A stretch of DNA of 64,000 bases from Parabacteroides distasonis (GTDB lineage Bacteria > Bacteroidota > Bacteroidia > Bacteroidales > Tannerellaceae): assembly GCA_015060925.1 (NCBI GenBank), contig SUXM01000003.1:89613-153612 (forward strand), written 5' to 3'. Both the position numbers and the translations under genes were made by a program. Shown here one piece after another: positions 33,437 through 43,178 of the stretch. The notes beneath the pieces were generated by a model. The model did not search any database and had not been told where the DNA came from. It saw nothing but the letters and a program-made list of their open reading frames with translations. The number at the start of each line of letters is the position of its first letter. Positions within the stretch are counted from its first letter, which is position 1.

Positions 33437-35251
33437 TTATTTTAATTGAAGTAAAGCTTCTATTAATAGATCATTCTCTTTTTGATTGCGGATGGCGATC
33501 CGAATATAAGATTGCCCATCAAAACCAGCTTTTGTACTACAATTTTTGATTAAAATATTATTTATAGAAAGTAGTTTATGACATAACTCTTCAGAGCTAT
33601 ATTCAGATATAACTTCACAGAGGAAATAGTTTGCTGCTGAAGGTATGACACGTAAAAATGGAACTTCCTTTAGACGAATAAAAAAACGTTCTCTTTCATT
33701 GATGAATTTTACACAAGCCTTGTTGTAATCTTCTTGATATTTGACAAAGATTTGTAAGTAAAATTCTGCGAAAGAATTTATGTTCCAAATTGAAATGTTC
33801 TTCTTTAGTTTTTGGATTAAAGTTTTGTCTCCTGATGCTAAAAAACCGATTCGCAATCCAGGAACTCCGTATGACTTAGAGATACTTTTTATTACAATTA
33901 AGTGAGGATTTTCGTTTAATAATTGTTTGTCAAAAAGTGACATGCTTCTCCCTATTTTTGCAAAATCAAGAAAAGATTCATCTATAATTAAACGGATATG
34001 CCTCTGTTTAGTCCAATTAATCAGAGTTAGAAGTTCTTTTTTTGAAAGTAAATTTCCAGAAGGATTATCTGGATTTATAATTAAAAGTTGTTCAATCTCT
34101 TTGTCTGAAAAATAGGAGATAATATCTGAACATGTGTAACTAAAGTTTTTATTTTTAGGTTGGAAATAGGTAATATATCTTTTCTCTATTCGATTTGGAT
34201 ATTCTTCAAATGTTGGAAGTATAACTCCTGTATGGAGAGTTGGTTGTGTACTTAGATAACAATTTATTAATTCTGCAGCCCCATTTCCAATAATGATTTG
34301 GTCTGTATTGATACCAACATAACGAGCGGCTAATTGTGCATTAATACCCATTCCTGAAGGATATTCAGTGAGTAAAGTGTCAAAATTAGAACGCATTTCA
34401 TCTTTCATTCGTTTATTAGGAAAATAGGGGTTAACCAAATAGCAAAAATCTAATAACATGGGGAATCGCCAATAACCTCCAAAACGTTTACCAAACAATG
34501 CAAGTGCCTCTGAACCTTCAGAAAATAGAGATTCAGCATTGCTCAAGTCTTGTTGGTCATCTATTTCATACCATTTATCGGTATCTATTTTTAAAGCTTT
34601 TAAATCAGATTTGTCTAATAGGGAAATTACTTTTAGAACCTGTTCATAATATTCATTGTTCCCTAAAGCTTTACAATACGCTTCTAAAAATGGAATATAT
34701 TTGTTTTTTGAAAAATCTTTACTGAATTTATAAATGTTGACAGTTTTGTAATAAAAATCTTTTTGGCTAAAAACAAATGCATTCTTAGATATGAAATTTA
34801 AAATATTACAATCCTCATCTAAAGTCACGACTGTACCATCCATCCAACTTTGATATTTTGCTACTACTGCCAAATTTGGATAAGGATTGGTTATAAGTTT
34901 ATGTAAAATGGAGTCTTCAAATATTAAATCAGATTCTAAAAGAATAGTATCTTCTTCTGTTAAATAATTTTTTGCAAGGTATAATGAGTAAATATTATTT
35001 GTCTTATCATAAACGGGATTTTCAATGTATAAAATAGGGGTATTCCCGATTTTGTTACCAACAAGTGCTTTAACCTTTTCTCCTTTATAGCCAATAACTA
35101 AAATGATACGAGTTAAAGAAAGTGCACTAAGTTGTTGTAAGGTACGTTCGATCAAGGTTTGATTATGTACCTTGACCATACATTTTGTGTTATCTTGGGT
35201 TAATTCTTTTAGGCGTTTACCCATGCCTGCTGCTAATATAATTGCTTGCAT
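33437..35251 (-). CDS. Fused cytidylyltransferase-aminotransferase, PntC-like
   Basis: A 604-aa two-domain protein. Residues 1-235 are a LicC-like nucleotidyltransferase: AIILAAGMGKRLKELTQDN, KCMVKV, and ESDLIFED near residue 105. Residues 250-604 are a class I/II aminotransferase: IGNGAAELINCYL, NPDNPSGNLL, VIKSISKSYGVPGLRIGF (PLP lysine). Treponema PntC has the same two-domain order and makes CMP-activated 2-aminoethylphosphonate. No PEP mutase or phosphonopyruvate decarboxylase is in this window, so the substrate could instead be another amino-alcohol phosphate. Works presumably with LicD. Confidence 0.85.
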   Translation of the reverse strand: MQAIILAAGMGKRLKELTQDNTKCMVKVHNQTLIERTLQQLSALSLTRIILVIGYKGEKVKALVGNKIGNTPILYIENPVYDKTNNIYSLYLAKNYLTEEDTILLESDLIFEDSILHKLITNPYPNLAVVAKYQSWMDGTVVTLDEDCNILNFISKNAFVFSQKDFYYKTVNIYKFSKDFSKNKYIPFLEAYCKALGNNEYYEQVLKVISLLDKSDLKALKIDTDKWYEIDDQQDLSNAESLFSEGSEALALFGKRFGGYWRFPMLLDFCYLVNPYFPNKRMKDEMRSNFDTLLTEYPSGMGINAQLAARYVGINTDQIIIGNGAAELINCYLSTQPTLHTGVILPTFEEYPNRIEKRYITYFQPKNKNFSYTCSDIISYFSDKEIEQLLIINPDNPSGNLLSKKELLTLINWTKQRHIRLIIDESFLDFAKIGRSMSLFDKQLLNENPHLIVIKSISKSYGVPGLRIGFLASGDKTLIQKLKKNISIWNINSFAEFYLQIFVKYQEDYNKACVKFINERERFFIRLKEVPFLRVIPSAANYFLCEVISEYSSEELCHKLLSINNILIKNCSTKAGFDGQSYIRIAIRNQKENDLLIEALLQLK

Positions 35252-35322
35252 ATAAGTCTATTTATAAATAGAACGATTTTACATAATTTTATTGTGTAAA
35301 ATAAATTATTTATTTGAAGAGT

Positions 35323-35330
35323 CAAAGATA
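35323..35330 (-). promoter_or_regulatory. -7 box of the leftward glycan operon
   Basis: TATCTTTG on the minus strand fits TAnnTTTG and is 71 bp before the PntC-like start. The leader is AT-rich. Confidence 0.45.
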
Positions 35331-35375
35331 GTACAATTATTGGGGAATTTAAATTTCATGAAAGTAATCTACTCT

Positions 35376-36608
35376 TCAGTAAGATATTATTGCTATTTCT
35401 GGATAATTTGAATTATCTGAAGGTTTATATGCACCAAAATAGGTAATATATATATTCTTTTCGTAAGTATCTATTGCATAGATGCAAAAACTATTACTAC
35501 TAAGACTATCTTCTTTTCTGAAAACTCTATTATAAACTCTTCCTGTTTCACTAGGTGCTTGATTTGTACATAGTAATGTTTTTTGAGGAAGAAGATTTCT
35601 GTTTTGATTTTCAAATCCTTCTATATCGAAATGTGTTGTTACATGGTCATGTCCTCCTAAATAACAGACAAATTCCCCTTGACTATTACTAAAATCAAAA
35701 TTAATAGATAAATCATTCTCTTTGGTTACTTTATTTTGATATGTTTTATGAATCTTTGTACGGCTTCTAAAAGCTTCTACTATTTCTGGTATCATAGACC
35801 ATGGATGTATAAAATCTCCGTCACATAAATATGTGTAGGCATCAGAAGAGTAGGGTTGTAAGGGATAGTGAGTAGTAATGATTATACTGTGTTGACTAGT
35901 CATGTCTTTTTTTAGTGCGACTTCTCCTAACCAATTTATCTGTTCGGGAGAGAAATAGGCATAATAGAGTGTATTATAGATGGCTTTAGGTTGATCAAGC
36001 ATATCTAAAGATATAAACCGAATTGTCCCTCCTTGAGGATTAGGCAAGTCTATGTAATAATAATTGTTGTTAGTAGATGTAAGATTTGGGAAAAGGATAG
36101 AATGTATCTCTTTTGAGCTTATATAATTCTCGAAATTATTCTTTGATAGGTTACAATCGTGATTCCCTGTACAAATGATGGAAGGTATATTATTTCCGTT
36201 TTTTAAGTGAGTATAAAAAGAATTTAAGTAAGATAAAGCTTTCTCTTTTTTATCATTGGAAATAAAATCACCAGTAACGGTAATTGCATTGATTTTAAGT
36301 TTCGGTTGGTTGGCAAAACGAATGGATTGAATTAAATTTATAGGATTTAGAAAATGGTTGTTTAGAGAGAAATCTGATAAATGAGTATCTGATATATGAA
36401 CAATCTTAAAACGTTCATAAATGTTATTTAGATTTGTGTTGTTATACATAATTGATTCAACTCTTCGAATAGCATCTTGGTTGTTTTGGTTATAATATAT
36501 ATCATTTTCGCTACGTAATGTTTGTAATAAATCCTCATTTGATTCTTTACAAGAACTCAAAAGAACGGATATAAAGCTTATTATTGAAATAAAAGTGAAT
36601 TTATACAT
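35376..36608 (-). CDS. Calcineurin-like metallophosphoesterase lipoprotein
   Basis: A 410-aa protein with a lipoprotein signal (lipobox LLSSC). Metal-binding motifs appear in order: VHISDTHL, VTGDF, CTGNHDC, IITTHYP and YLGGHDHVTTH. So it is an exported phosphoesterase; the substrate (nucleotide, phosphodiester or phosphoglycan) is unknown. It stands alone between the glycan locus and the Feo genes. Confidence 0.9.
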   Translation of the reverse strand: MYKFTFISIISFISVLLSSCKESNEDLLQTLRSENDIYYNQNNQDAIRRVESIMYNNTNLNNIYERFKIVHISDTHLSDFSLNNHFLNPINLIQSIRFANQPKLKINAITVTGDFISNDKKEKALSYLNSFYTHLKNGNNIPSIICTGNHDCNLSKNNFENYISSKEIHSILFPNLTSTNNNYYYIDLPNPQGGTIRFISLDMLDQPKAIYNTLYYAYFSPEQINWLGEVALKKDMTSQHSIIITTHYPLQPYSSDAYTYLCDGDFIHPWSMIPEIVEAFRSRTKIHKTYQNKVTKENDLSINFDFSNSQGEFVCYLGGHDHVTTHFDIEGFENQNRNLLPQKTLLCTNQAPSETGRVYNRVFRKEDSLSSNSFCIYAIDTYEKNIYITYFGAYKPSDNSNYPEIAIISY

Positions 36609-36666
36609 TTGTGGATATTTTTAATACTATTAAATTTATGTTTATTATATAAAATATAAAGAACTG

Positions 36667-36837
36667 TTATGTCCGAGGTGATTTTTTGTTTTTTAGTTGT
36701 TCTTTTAAAGTACATCCTGTACAACCGGAACAGGGATCTGATGGATACTTAGATTTGGTAAATAGGTTGTAGAATTTAAATCCTACATAGAGTATGACCA
36801 ATAACCCTACTATTATGATTGCGATTTCTTGCCACAT
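36667..36837 (-). CDS. FeoB-associated Cys-rich membrane protein (56 aa)
   Basis: One membrane segment (residues 4-22) is followed by a Cys-rich motif CSGCTGC (residues 36-42) and a basic tail. This is the FeoB-associated Cys-rich membrane protein family. It starts 3 bp after the FeoB stop, so it is in the feo operon. It may bind iron or an iron-sulfur cluster or stabilise FeoB. Confidence 0.88.
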   Translation of the reverse strand: MWQEIAIIIVGLLVILYVGFKFYNLFTKSKYPSDPCSGCTGCTLKEQLKNKKSPRT

Positions 36838-36840
36838 AGT

Positions 36841-39252
36841 TTAACCGATGAGGTTTAGCAGAATTGTTCCTGCTTGATAAACAATAAATGATACAATCCA
36901 TGCTAATAGGCAGGTATAAGTTATGACAAATAATCCCCATTTCCAGGAACCGGATTCACTGATGATTGCTGAAACGGTTGCTATACATGGAAAATAGATG
37001 AGGACAAAGAGCATGAAACTTAATGCAACCAAAGGGGTAAAAATCGGATTCCCCTCTTTGTCATGGTCTTGCTGAAGTCGTTCGGTGAGAATCTGATTGT
37101 CTTCTGAATTTCCGGTGTATAATACACTTAGCGTACTGACCACGACTTCTTTGGCTGCCATTCCGGTAAGCAGACTGATACTCATTTTCCAATCGAATCC
37201 TAATGGTTCAAGAATAGGTTGAATTGTATGACCGATACGGGCAATATAGGAACCTTGTGCTTGGATTTCAGTTTGTTCTACTGTTTTCAGTGAAGTTGCT
37301 GCCGGATTTACATTTTGGCGAGGATAGTATCCTAAGAACCAGATAATAATGGAGGCAACTAAGATAATACCTCCCATCTTTTGAAGGTATTGTTTTGCTT
37401 TTTCCCACATGTGGATCAGTATTGATTTACCTGTCGGCATACGATAGGGAGGAAGTTCCATTACAAATGGAACATCCTCTTTGGAAAAGAGGTATCGTTT
37501 GAACAAACGTGCCATCAATACTGCCAACAAAATGCCTGTAGAATATAAGATTAGCATAACTGTTCCGGCCGTTTTAGGGAAGAAAGCGCTTGTTAGTAAA
37601 ACATAGACCGGAAGACGGGCACTGCAACTCATCAAGGGATTGACCAACATGGTGATCATACGGTTGTTACGGCTTTCAATCGTACGGGATGCCATGATGG
37701 CGGGTACATTACATCCAAAGCCCATGACTAATGGAATAAATGATTTTCCATGTAGCCCCATCTTATGCATGATTTTATCCATGATAAAGGCTGCTCGTGC
37801 CATATAACCGGAATCTTCCATGAAGGAGATAAATGCATAAAGTATTAGGATATTAGGGAGGAAGACTATCACACCTCCTACGCCTCCAATAATACCATCG
37901 ACCAATAGGTCTTTGAGTGGACCTGCACTCATGTTACTGCGGACAAAATCACTTATCCAACCAACTAATGTTTCAATCCACATCATAGGATATTCTCCTA
38001 AATGGAACGTGGCTTCAAACATGACCCACATAAATAGTATGAAGATAGGGAAACCTAATACTTTGTGGGTGACAAAGATGTCTATGATTTGTGTTTTACT
38101 TACCTCTTGTATTTTACTTGGATCATAAGTCTCACGGAGTGCCCCTGATATGAATCCATACCGAGCATCTGTGAATGCAGTCTCGCTATCTTCTTTGAGA
38201 AGTTTTTCTATTTGAGCTACATTACGATCACGCTCTTGTATCACGCGTTCAGAGTTGGGCATCTGTTTGATGAAATGTTCTATGTCCGAATCTTTTTCTA
38301 ACAACTTGATGGAAAGGTTTCGTTTGGATAAACTTTTTGTAAAATGACCTGTTTCTCTTAAAGATTGTCTGACATTCTGAATAGTCTTTTCCAAGACATC
38401 CCCGTAGTTGATATGGATATGACGTAGAACGGGATCCTCCTCTTCATAAACTTTGATCACACGATCAAATAATTCCTCAATTCCAAATCCGGTTTTACTG
38501 ATGGTTGGGACAATCGGTGTACCAATCATACCGGAAAGGGAGTTGTAGTCAAACTTATCTCCCCGTCTCTGTAATTCGTCGTACATGTTAAGTGCAATTA
38601 CCATACGTACGTCCATATCGATAAGTTGGCAGGTCAGATAGAGGTTACGTTCTAAATTGGAGGCATCTACCACGTTGATTACCACATCTGGTTGTTCTTC
38701 ATTCAGATGCTTACGTACATACAACTCTTCTGGAGTATAGGCCGAAAGGGAATAGGTTCCCGGTAGGTCAACTATTTTGAATGTATATCCATTCTGATAG
38801 AAAGTAGCAGCTTTGGCATCAACTGTTACTCCACTGTAATTCCCTACATGTTCATGTGCACCGGATGCAAAATTAAACAGGGATGTTTTCCCGCAGTTGG
38901 GATTACCAACTAAAGCAACATTGATGGTCTTCCCTTTATGGATTGCCATCTCTTGTAGGCTTTCCTCAGAAGGGAAAGTATATGAATTGACGGAACGGGT
39001 ATGATGAGAGTTCGCTTCTGCAAATTCGGTGGCACTGACCACCTCAATCATGTGTGCATCATTTCGTCTTAAAGATACATCGTATCCCATTACCCGGTAA
39101 TGGATCGGATCTTTAAGTGGAGCATTTTGAATGACAGTCACCTCTTTTCCGCGGATAAATCCCATTTCGATAATACGTTTGCGAAAGGCTCCACGTCCTA
39201 TCACTTTTACAATGACTCCTTTTTCTCCTGTTTGAAGCTCTGATAGTCTCAT
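36841..39252 (-). CDS. feoB: FeoA-FeoB fusion, ferrous iron transporter
   Basis: An 803-aa protein. Residues 1-75 are a FeoA SH3-like domain (MRLSELQTGEKGVIVKV...). A G-protein domain follows: G1 GNPNCGKTS near residue 117, DLPGTYSL, then NVVD and NMYD. The membrane part has two Gate motifs (FLPNILILYAFISF, MGFGCNVPAI and a second half). It imports Fe2+ across the inner membrane. The ATG at 39252 was chosen because the -7 box lies at 39277-39270, so a longer start would precede transcription. Fusion of FeoA to FeoB is common in Bacteroidetes. Confidence 0.95.
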   Translation of the reverse strand: MRLSELQTGEKGVIVKVIGRGAFRKRIIEMGFIRGKEVTVIQNAPLKDPIHYRVMGYDVSLRRNDAHMIEVVSATEFAEANSHHTRSVNSYTFPSEESLQEMAIHKGKTINVALVGNPNCGKTSLFNFASGAHEHVGNYSGVTVDAKAATFYQNGYTFKIVDLPGTYSLSAYTPEELYVRKHLNEEQPDVVINVVDASNLERNLYLTCQLIDMDVRMVIALNMYDELQRRGDKFDYNSLSGMIGTPIVPTISKTGFGIEELFDRVIKVYEEEDPVLRHIHINYGDVLEKTIQNVRQSLRETGHFTKSLSKRNLSIKLLEKDSDIEHFIKQMPNSERVIQERDRNVAQIEKLLKEDSETAFTDARYGFISGALRETYDPSKIQEVSKTQIIDIFVTHKVLGFPIFILFMWVMFEATFHLGEYPMMWIETLVGWISDFVRSNMSAGPLKDLLVDGIIGGVGGVIVFLPNILILYAFISFMEDSGYMARAAFIMDKIMHKMGLHGKSFIPLVMGFGCNVPAIMASRTIESRNNRMITMLVNPLMSCSARLPVYVLLTSAFFPKTAGTVMLILYSTGILLAVLMARLFKRYLFSKEDVPFVMELPPYRMPTGKSILIHMWEKAKQYLQKMGGIILVASIIIWFLGYYPRQNVNPAATSLKTVEQTEIQAQGSYIARIGHTIQPILEPLGFDWKMSISLLTGMAAKEVVVSTLSVLYTGNSEDNQILTERLQQDHDKEGNPIFTPLVALSFMLFVLIYFPCIATVSAIISESGSWKWGLFVITYTCLLAWIVSFIVYQAGTILLNLIG

Positions 39253-39269
39253 CTTTTTTGAATCTCGTG

Positions 39270-39300
39270 CAAAAGTAGTATGAAAAGAGAATAAAGACAA
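39270..39300 (-). promoter_or_regulatory. Promoter of feoAB
   Basis: TACTTTTG (39277-39270, minus strand) with TTG (39300-39298) 20 bp upstream fits the Bacteroidetes consensus. The start codon is 18 bp downstream of the box. No Fur box was recognised by eye. Confidence 0.65.
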
Positions 39301-39323
39301 TACCATATTAAAGGTATTTTTAG

Positions 39324-39331
39324 TAGTTTTG
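39324..39331 (+). promoter_or_regulatory. -7 box of folK
   Basis: TAGTTTTG fits TAnnTTTG and lies 20 bp before the folK start, divergent from the feoAB promoter. Confidence 0.5.
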
Positions 39332-39351
39332 CTTAACAGTAGATTTTATTT

Positions 39352-39732
39352 ATGAATATGCAAGCGAAAGTAATCATTGGGTTGGGGTCTAATTGGGAGT
39401 GTGAAGAACATATAGAAGCGGCTGTCAGGTTATTAAAGGTTTATTTTAACAAGATAGTTTTTTCGGATGCTGTCTATACAGAACCTATCGGAATGTCTCA
39501 GCCCAATCTTTTTCTTAACCAAGTAGCCATAGCTTATACTTCTCGTCCGATGGAGGAGGTGAGAACTGCCTTAAAATCAATGGAGCAACAGTTGGGTAGG
39601 ACTCCTCTATTCAAACAACAAGGTATTATTCCTATCGATATAGATTTATTGCAGTGGAACGATCATATTTTTAAACCACAAGATTTAGAAATAGCTTATA
39701 TTCGACAAGGGATAGAAGCTATTGATGTTTAA
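39352..39732 (+). CDS. folK: HPPK, 2-amino-4-hydroxy-6-hydroxymethyldihydropteridine diphosphokinase
   Basis: A 126-aa protein. KVIIGLGSN at the N-terminus, YTEPIGMSQPNLFLNQVA and IPIDIDLLQWND match HPPK, which makes the pterin pyrophosphate for folate synthesis. It is shorter than E. coli FolK (159 aa) because loops and the C-terminal end are reduced; the R-x-x-R-WGPR region is not obvious (only EQQLGRTPL). It overlaps the convergent glycosyltransferase by 14 bp. Confidence 0.85.
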   Translation: MNMQAKVIIGLGSNWECEEHIEAAVRLLKVYFNKIVFSDAVYTEPIGMSQPNLFLNQVAIAYTSRPMEEVRTALKSMEQQLGRTPLFKQQGIIPIDIDLLQWNDHIFKPQDLEIAYIRQGIEAIDV

Positions 39733-40849
39733 AAATCATTTTCATTAAACGTTTTCCTTGATACGTATTAGAATAAATGGGATATAGAGCCTGTCGACGT
39801 GCTTCTATTATTCCCAAATCTGTAGTAGTTTGCATTAATCTTTGGCAAGTTTGAATCATCTCTTCTGTATTGTTTGCAATGTGACAAAGAGATTCTAACC
39901 CACTACCCATTACCATTAATTGGTTAGCAACCGTATGTCTTCCGGCAAACAGACTGTTTAATAATTTAAGTTTGAGCCCGGTAGATTGGAAGGTTATCAG
40001 TATATGGATTTGTGCATTGTATATCAGTTCATTCATCCGTTTTTCTGATGGGTTTGCCTCTATGTGGATGTGAGGATATGGTGCTGCCGCTTTGAATAAC
40101 GACTTTGGAGGATCCATACCAGCTATGATACATTGATAGTTTAATTGACTAAATATGTTCTCTATTAAATAGAGTGCTGCTTGTGTATTTTCTACTACGG
40201 ATAATTTCCCATGGTAAAGGATGAAATTGGATACTCCGGGTTGTATCGTAATAGCGTTGTTTGTATGAAAGCAGGGCATGAATTCAACCTGTTTATTTGG
40301 AAATTGCTTTTGTAGATAATCCGCGTCTGTTGTTGATACAGCTATGACTAAATCTGCATGAGAAATAATCTTTTGATATCGTTTGAATCGCCATGCCTCT
40401 ATTTGGAAAAAACATTTTTTAATTAGGTGTTTCTCCGCTTTTGCCAAATGATGGTAATAATCATGTTCGATATTGGCTTCACGGTAAATCTTTATCCGGT
40501 TTTTGAGTTTTGGATCATTCATGTAATAACAACAATGTAACCCTTCGAACAGTATTGGGTAATCGTTTTTTAGAAGGTTAGAGAGAAGGTCGGGATGTTT
40601 ACGGCTATATACATTGTAAGGTAGTAGGGTAAAGTTGGCCAATAGTCCGGTATGTCGTTTATAATAGTAAATCTCTTCACATAGTTCTTCCAATGCTGGT
40701 GCTTGTGGACGCTCATATTCAAAACAGTGCAGGATGATTTTTACCCCACAAGCATGTAAAGCCTTTAACTTGTAAAAGACATCAATGATCCCACCATAAT
40801 TTGCCGGCCAAGGAATGTTAAAAGCAACGATATTGAGGTGTTTATCCAT
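39719..40849 (-). CDS. GT4-like glycosyltransferase
   Basis: A 376-aa GT-B-type protein. It starts NIVAFNIPWPANYGGIIDVF (glycine-rich acceptor loop), has NFILYHGKLSVVENTQAALYLIENI and ends with a region corresponding to the donor-binding part (KLLNSLFAGRHTVANQLMV). The usual E-x7-E is degenerate. Last gene of the bcp-recA-glycan cluster. Confidence 0.78.
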   Translation of the reverse strand: MDKHLNIVAFNIPWPANYGGIIDVFYKLKALHACGVKIILHCFEYERPQAPALEELCEEIYYYKRHTGLLANFTLLPYNVYSRKHPDLLSNLLKNDYPILFEGLHCCYYMNDPKLKNRIKIYREANIEHDYYHHLAKAEKHLIKKCFFQIEAWRFKRYQKIISHADLVIAVSTTDADYLQKQFPNKQVEFMPCFHTNNAITIQPGVSNFILYHGKLSVVENTQAALYLIENIFSQLNYQCIIAGMDPPKSLFKAAAPYPHIHIEANPSEKRMNELIYNAQIHILITFQSTGLKLKLLNSLFAGRHTVANQLMVMGSGLESLCHIANNTEEMIQTCQRLMQTTTDLGIIEARRQALYPIYSNTYQGKRLMKMIFKHQ

Positions 40850-40854
40850 ATTGA

Positions 40855-42096
40855 TTATTTTATAATCTGTTCAAAGATACTCACAAATTGTTTAGCTTGT
40901 TCCTTTCTTGAATAATTTTGTAGTACATCTGGATGTATGGAAGATGTAGTGTATCCTTTCTTTTCCCATTCTTTTAGATAGGTTAAAAGAAAAAGGCAAA
41001 CCTCTTCTTGGTTACGAGCGGCTAATCCTGCTTTAGAATCTTGTAACGCTTTTTCTAAAACACTTTCATCACTCCTAATACAAAGAATCGGTTTTTTTAC
41101 TGCAAGAGATTCAAAAAATTTGGTAGTCATAACTCCTTTTGGCCCTTTTTGTGATGCTTTATTGGTTAAAAGTAGAAGTATTGAACTGCGGTTAAGGACT
41201 GCTGGTATCTTTTCTGCTGCTATATATCCTTTGTAGTCCATAAAAATTTCTACTTTCATTCTTTTAGCTTCAGCTTGTATGATTTCTTTGGATGTATTGT
41301 CTACATACCAGTGAACCCTGCAACTCTCGGGATTAATGAGTTTTTGTTTGTGAAGTTTGGCTAGTCCTTCAAATAATAGAGAAGGATCTCGCATCGCTGT
41401 ACTTAGTAAACGACCGGTGTAAGTTATGATAAATTGTTTAGTTTTGATATCTTCTGAATAAAAGATTTCAGGATCAAAACCATTGTATATTAAATGGGTG
41501 TTGGCATTGTATGTTTGCAATATTCTTACGTGCCAGGGTGAGACTGTTGTGATTGCTTGGGCTGATTGGATTGCTTGGTTCCTAATTTGTAAATTTTTTC
41601 GTTTAAAACGATTACAGATTAATTTATCTAATCCCCATAAATGAGGAAGGGAGTGACTGATAAATTCAGTCCCTGTATATTGTTCAATGATGTCACGCAA
41701 ATCTGCAATCCAAGGTAACTTATGTTGAGCTGCTACCTTTTGTGTTGCTCTTAATGGAAAGGTGCGATAAGTACTGCATAAAATCACATCGAAAGATTCT
41801 TGAGTTAAAAGCTTATTGGCTTTGTAAATTATTCGTAGATCTTTATAGTGAAAATAGTTGTCTAAAATTTGAATGATGAACCAAATAAGTTTGCTTAGAA
41901 TGCGGTTTGTTTGTGGATAGAATTGGATATAATGTACCTTGCATTCATTTGCTAAAAAGGTAAACGTATTATCTTTAATAGCTTCAGTGAGAACAACCGG
42001 TTGCCAACCTAACCCTTTCAAGTATTTACAAAGGTATCCCATGCGAGGACCGAATGCAGGAGGAAAAAGGTCACATATTATTAATACTTTTTTCAT
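40855..42096 (-). CDS. GT4-like glycosyltransferase
   Basis: A 413-aa GT-B-type protein. VLIICDLFPPAFGPRMGYLCKYLKGLGW opens the acceptor domain, and FIITYTGRLLSTAMRDPSLLFEGLAKL starts the donor domain, with KFFESLAVKKPILCI near the C-terminal end. Overlaps wecB by 4 bp. Sugar unknown. Confidence 0.83.
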   Translation of the reverse strand: MKKVLIICDLFPPAFGPRMGYLCKYLKGLGWQPVVLTEAIKDNTFTFLANECKVHYIQFYPQTNRILSKLIWFIIQILDNYFHYKDLRIIYKANKLLTQESFDVILCSTYRTFPLRATQKVAAQHKLPWIADLRDIIEQYTGTEFISHSLPHLWGLDKLICNRFKRKNLQIRNQAIQSAQAITTVSPWHVRILQTYNANTHLIYNGFDPEIFYSEDIKTKQFIITYTGRLLSTAMRDPSLLFEGLAKLHKQKLINPESCRVHWYVDNTSKEIIQAEAKRMKVEIFMDYKGYIAAEKIPAVLNRSSILLLLTNKASQKGPKGVMTTKFFESLAVKKPILCIRSDESVLEKALQDSKAGLAARNQEEVCLFLLTYLKEWEKKGYTTSSIHPDVLQNYSRKEQAKQFVSIFEQIIK

Positions 42097-43178
42097 ATTA
42101 AACTTATGATTTTATCAGAAGATTTCCCATCTCCATATTCTTGAATATCTGATTTTATAGTTTGCCTCTGTAAACAGTCAATAATTGTGTTGGTCTGGTA
42201 TCCTGCGATTTGATTCCAACCTGCTTTTACTGTTTCAACCCATTCGGTTTCTTGACGTAATGTGATACAAGGAGTATGGTGGAAATAAGCCTCTTTTTGT
42301 ACTCCTCCGGAATCAGTAAGAATAGTAGTGGCATGTTTTTCCAACATTACCATGTCTAAGAAACTAAGTGGAGGTGTTAAATGTATATAGGGATGATTCT
42401 CTATTAGAGAAAGTAAATTGTATTGTTTTAAGTATTGTTTAGTACGTGGATGGAGAGGTAATACGATTGGAATTGTTTTTGATGCTATTTGTAATAGAGC
42501 TTCTATGATTTGTTGTAAACGTTCTTGATAGTCTGTATTTTCAGCTCTGTGAATAGTGCATAGCCTATAAGAGCGATCTTTCAATCCTAAATCAACCAAA
42601 ACTGTTGATTTCTGATCTGCTAATTCCCCAAATAAAAGAGCAGCATCATACATGACATCTCCAACATGATGCACACCAGAGTGAATACCTTCGTTGGTGA
42701 GGTTTTTAACAGCTGTGGTTGTAGGACAACAGAGAATGGAAGATAAGTGATCTGTCATAATTCGATTTAACTCCTCTGGCATGTTTTTATTAAAACTGCG
42801 TAATCCTGCCTCTACATGGATAACAGGGATAAGTAATTTACTGGCAGCGAGAGCTCCTGCCAAAGTTGAGTTAGTATCTCCATAGACTAAAACGTAATCA
42901 GGCTTTTCTATTAATAAAATTTGTTCTATCTCAATTAACATCTGACCTGTCATAGCTCCATGTGTGTGATTCCCACAATGAAGTTGCCAGGTTGGACGAG
43001 GTATCTTTAGTTCTGAAAAGAAAATTTGGCTCATGTTTTCATCATAATGTTGGCCGGTATGCAGTATCAACTCTTGGATTTGAACTGTCTGGTTAGCATT
43101 ATAGGAATGAATAGCATGGCTGACCATCGCTGCTTTAATAAATTGAGGACGTGCACCAACGATTGTTATGATTTTCAT
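42093..43178 (-). CDS. wecB: UDP-GlcNAc 2-epimerase (non-hydrolysing)
   Basis: A 361-aa protein. IVGARPQFIKAAMVS, LHTGQHYDENMS, VHVEAGLRSFNKNMPEELNR, CTIHRAENTD and TDSGGVQKEAYF are the standard WecB motifs. It makes UDP-ManNAc for surface glycans and may supply the WecG-like transferase at 28086. Overlaps both neighbours by 4 bp. Confidence 0.95.
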   Translation of the reverse strand: MKIITIVGARPQFIKAAMVSHAIHSYNANQTVQIQELILHTGQHYDENMSQIFFSELKIPRPTWQLHCGNHTHGAMTGQMLIEIEQILLIEKPDYVLVYGDTNSTLAGALAASKLLIPVIHVEAGLRSFNKNMPEELNRIMTDHLSSILCCPTTTAVKNLTNEGIHSGVHHVGDVMYDAALLFGELADQKSTVLVDLGLKDRSYRLCTIHRAENTDYQERLQQIIEALLQIASKTIPIVLPLHPRTKQYLKQYNLLSLIENHPYIHLTPPLSFLDMVMLEKHATTILTDSGGVQKEAYFHHTPCITLRQETEWVETVKAGWNQIAGYQTNTIIDCLQRQTIKSDIQEYGDGKSSDKIISLI

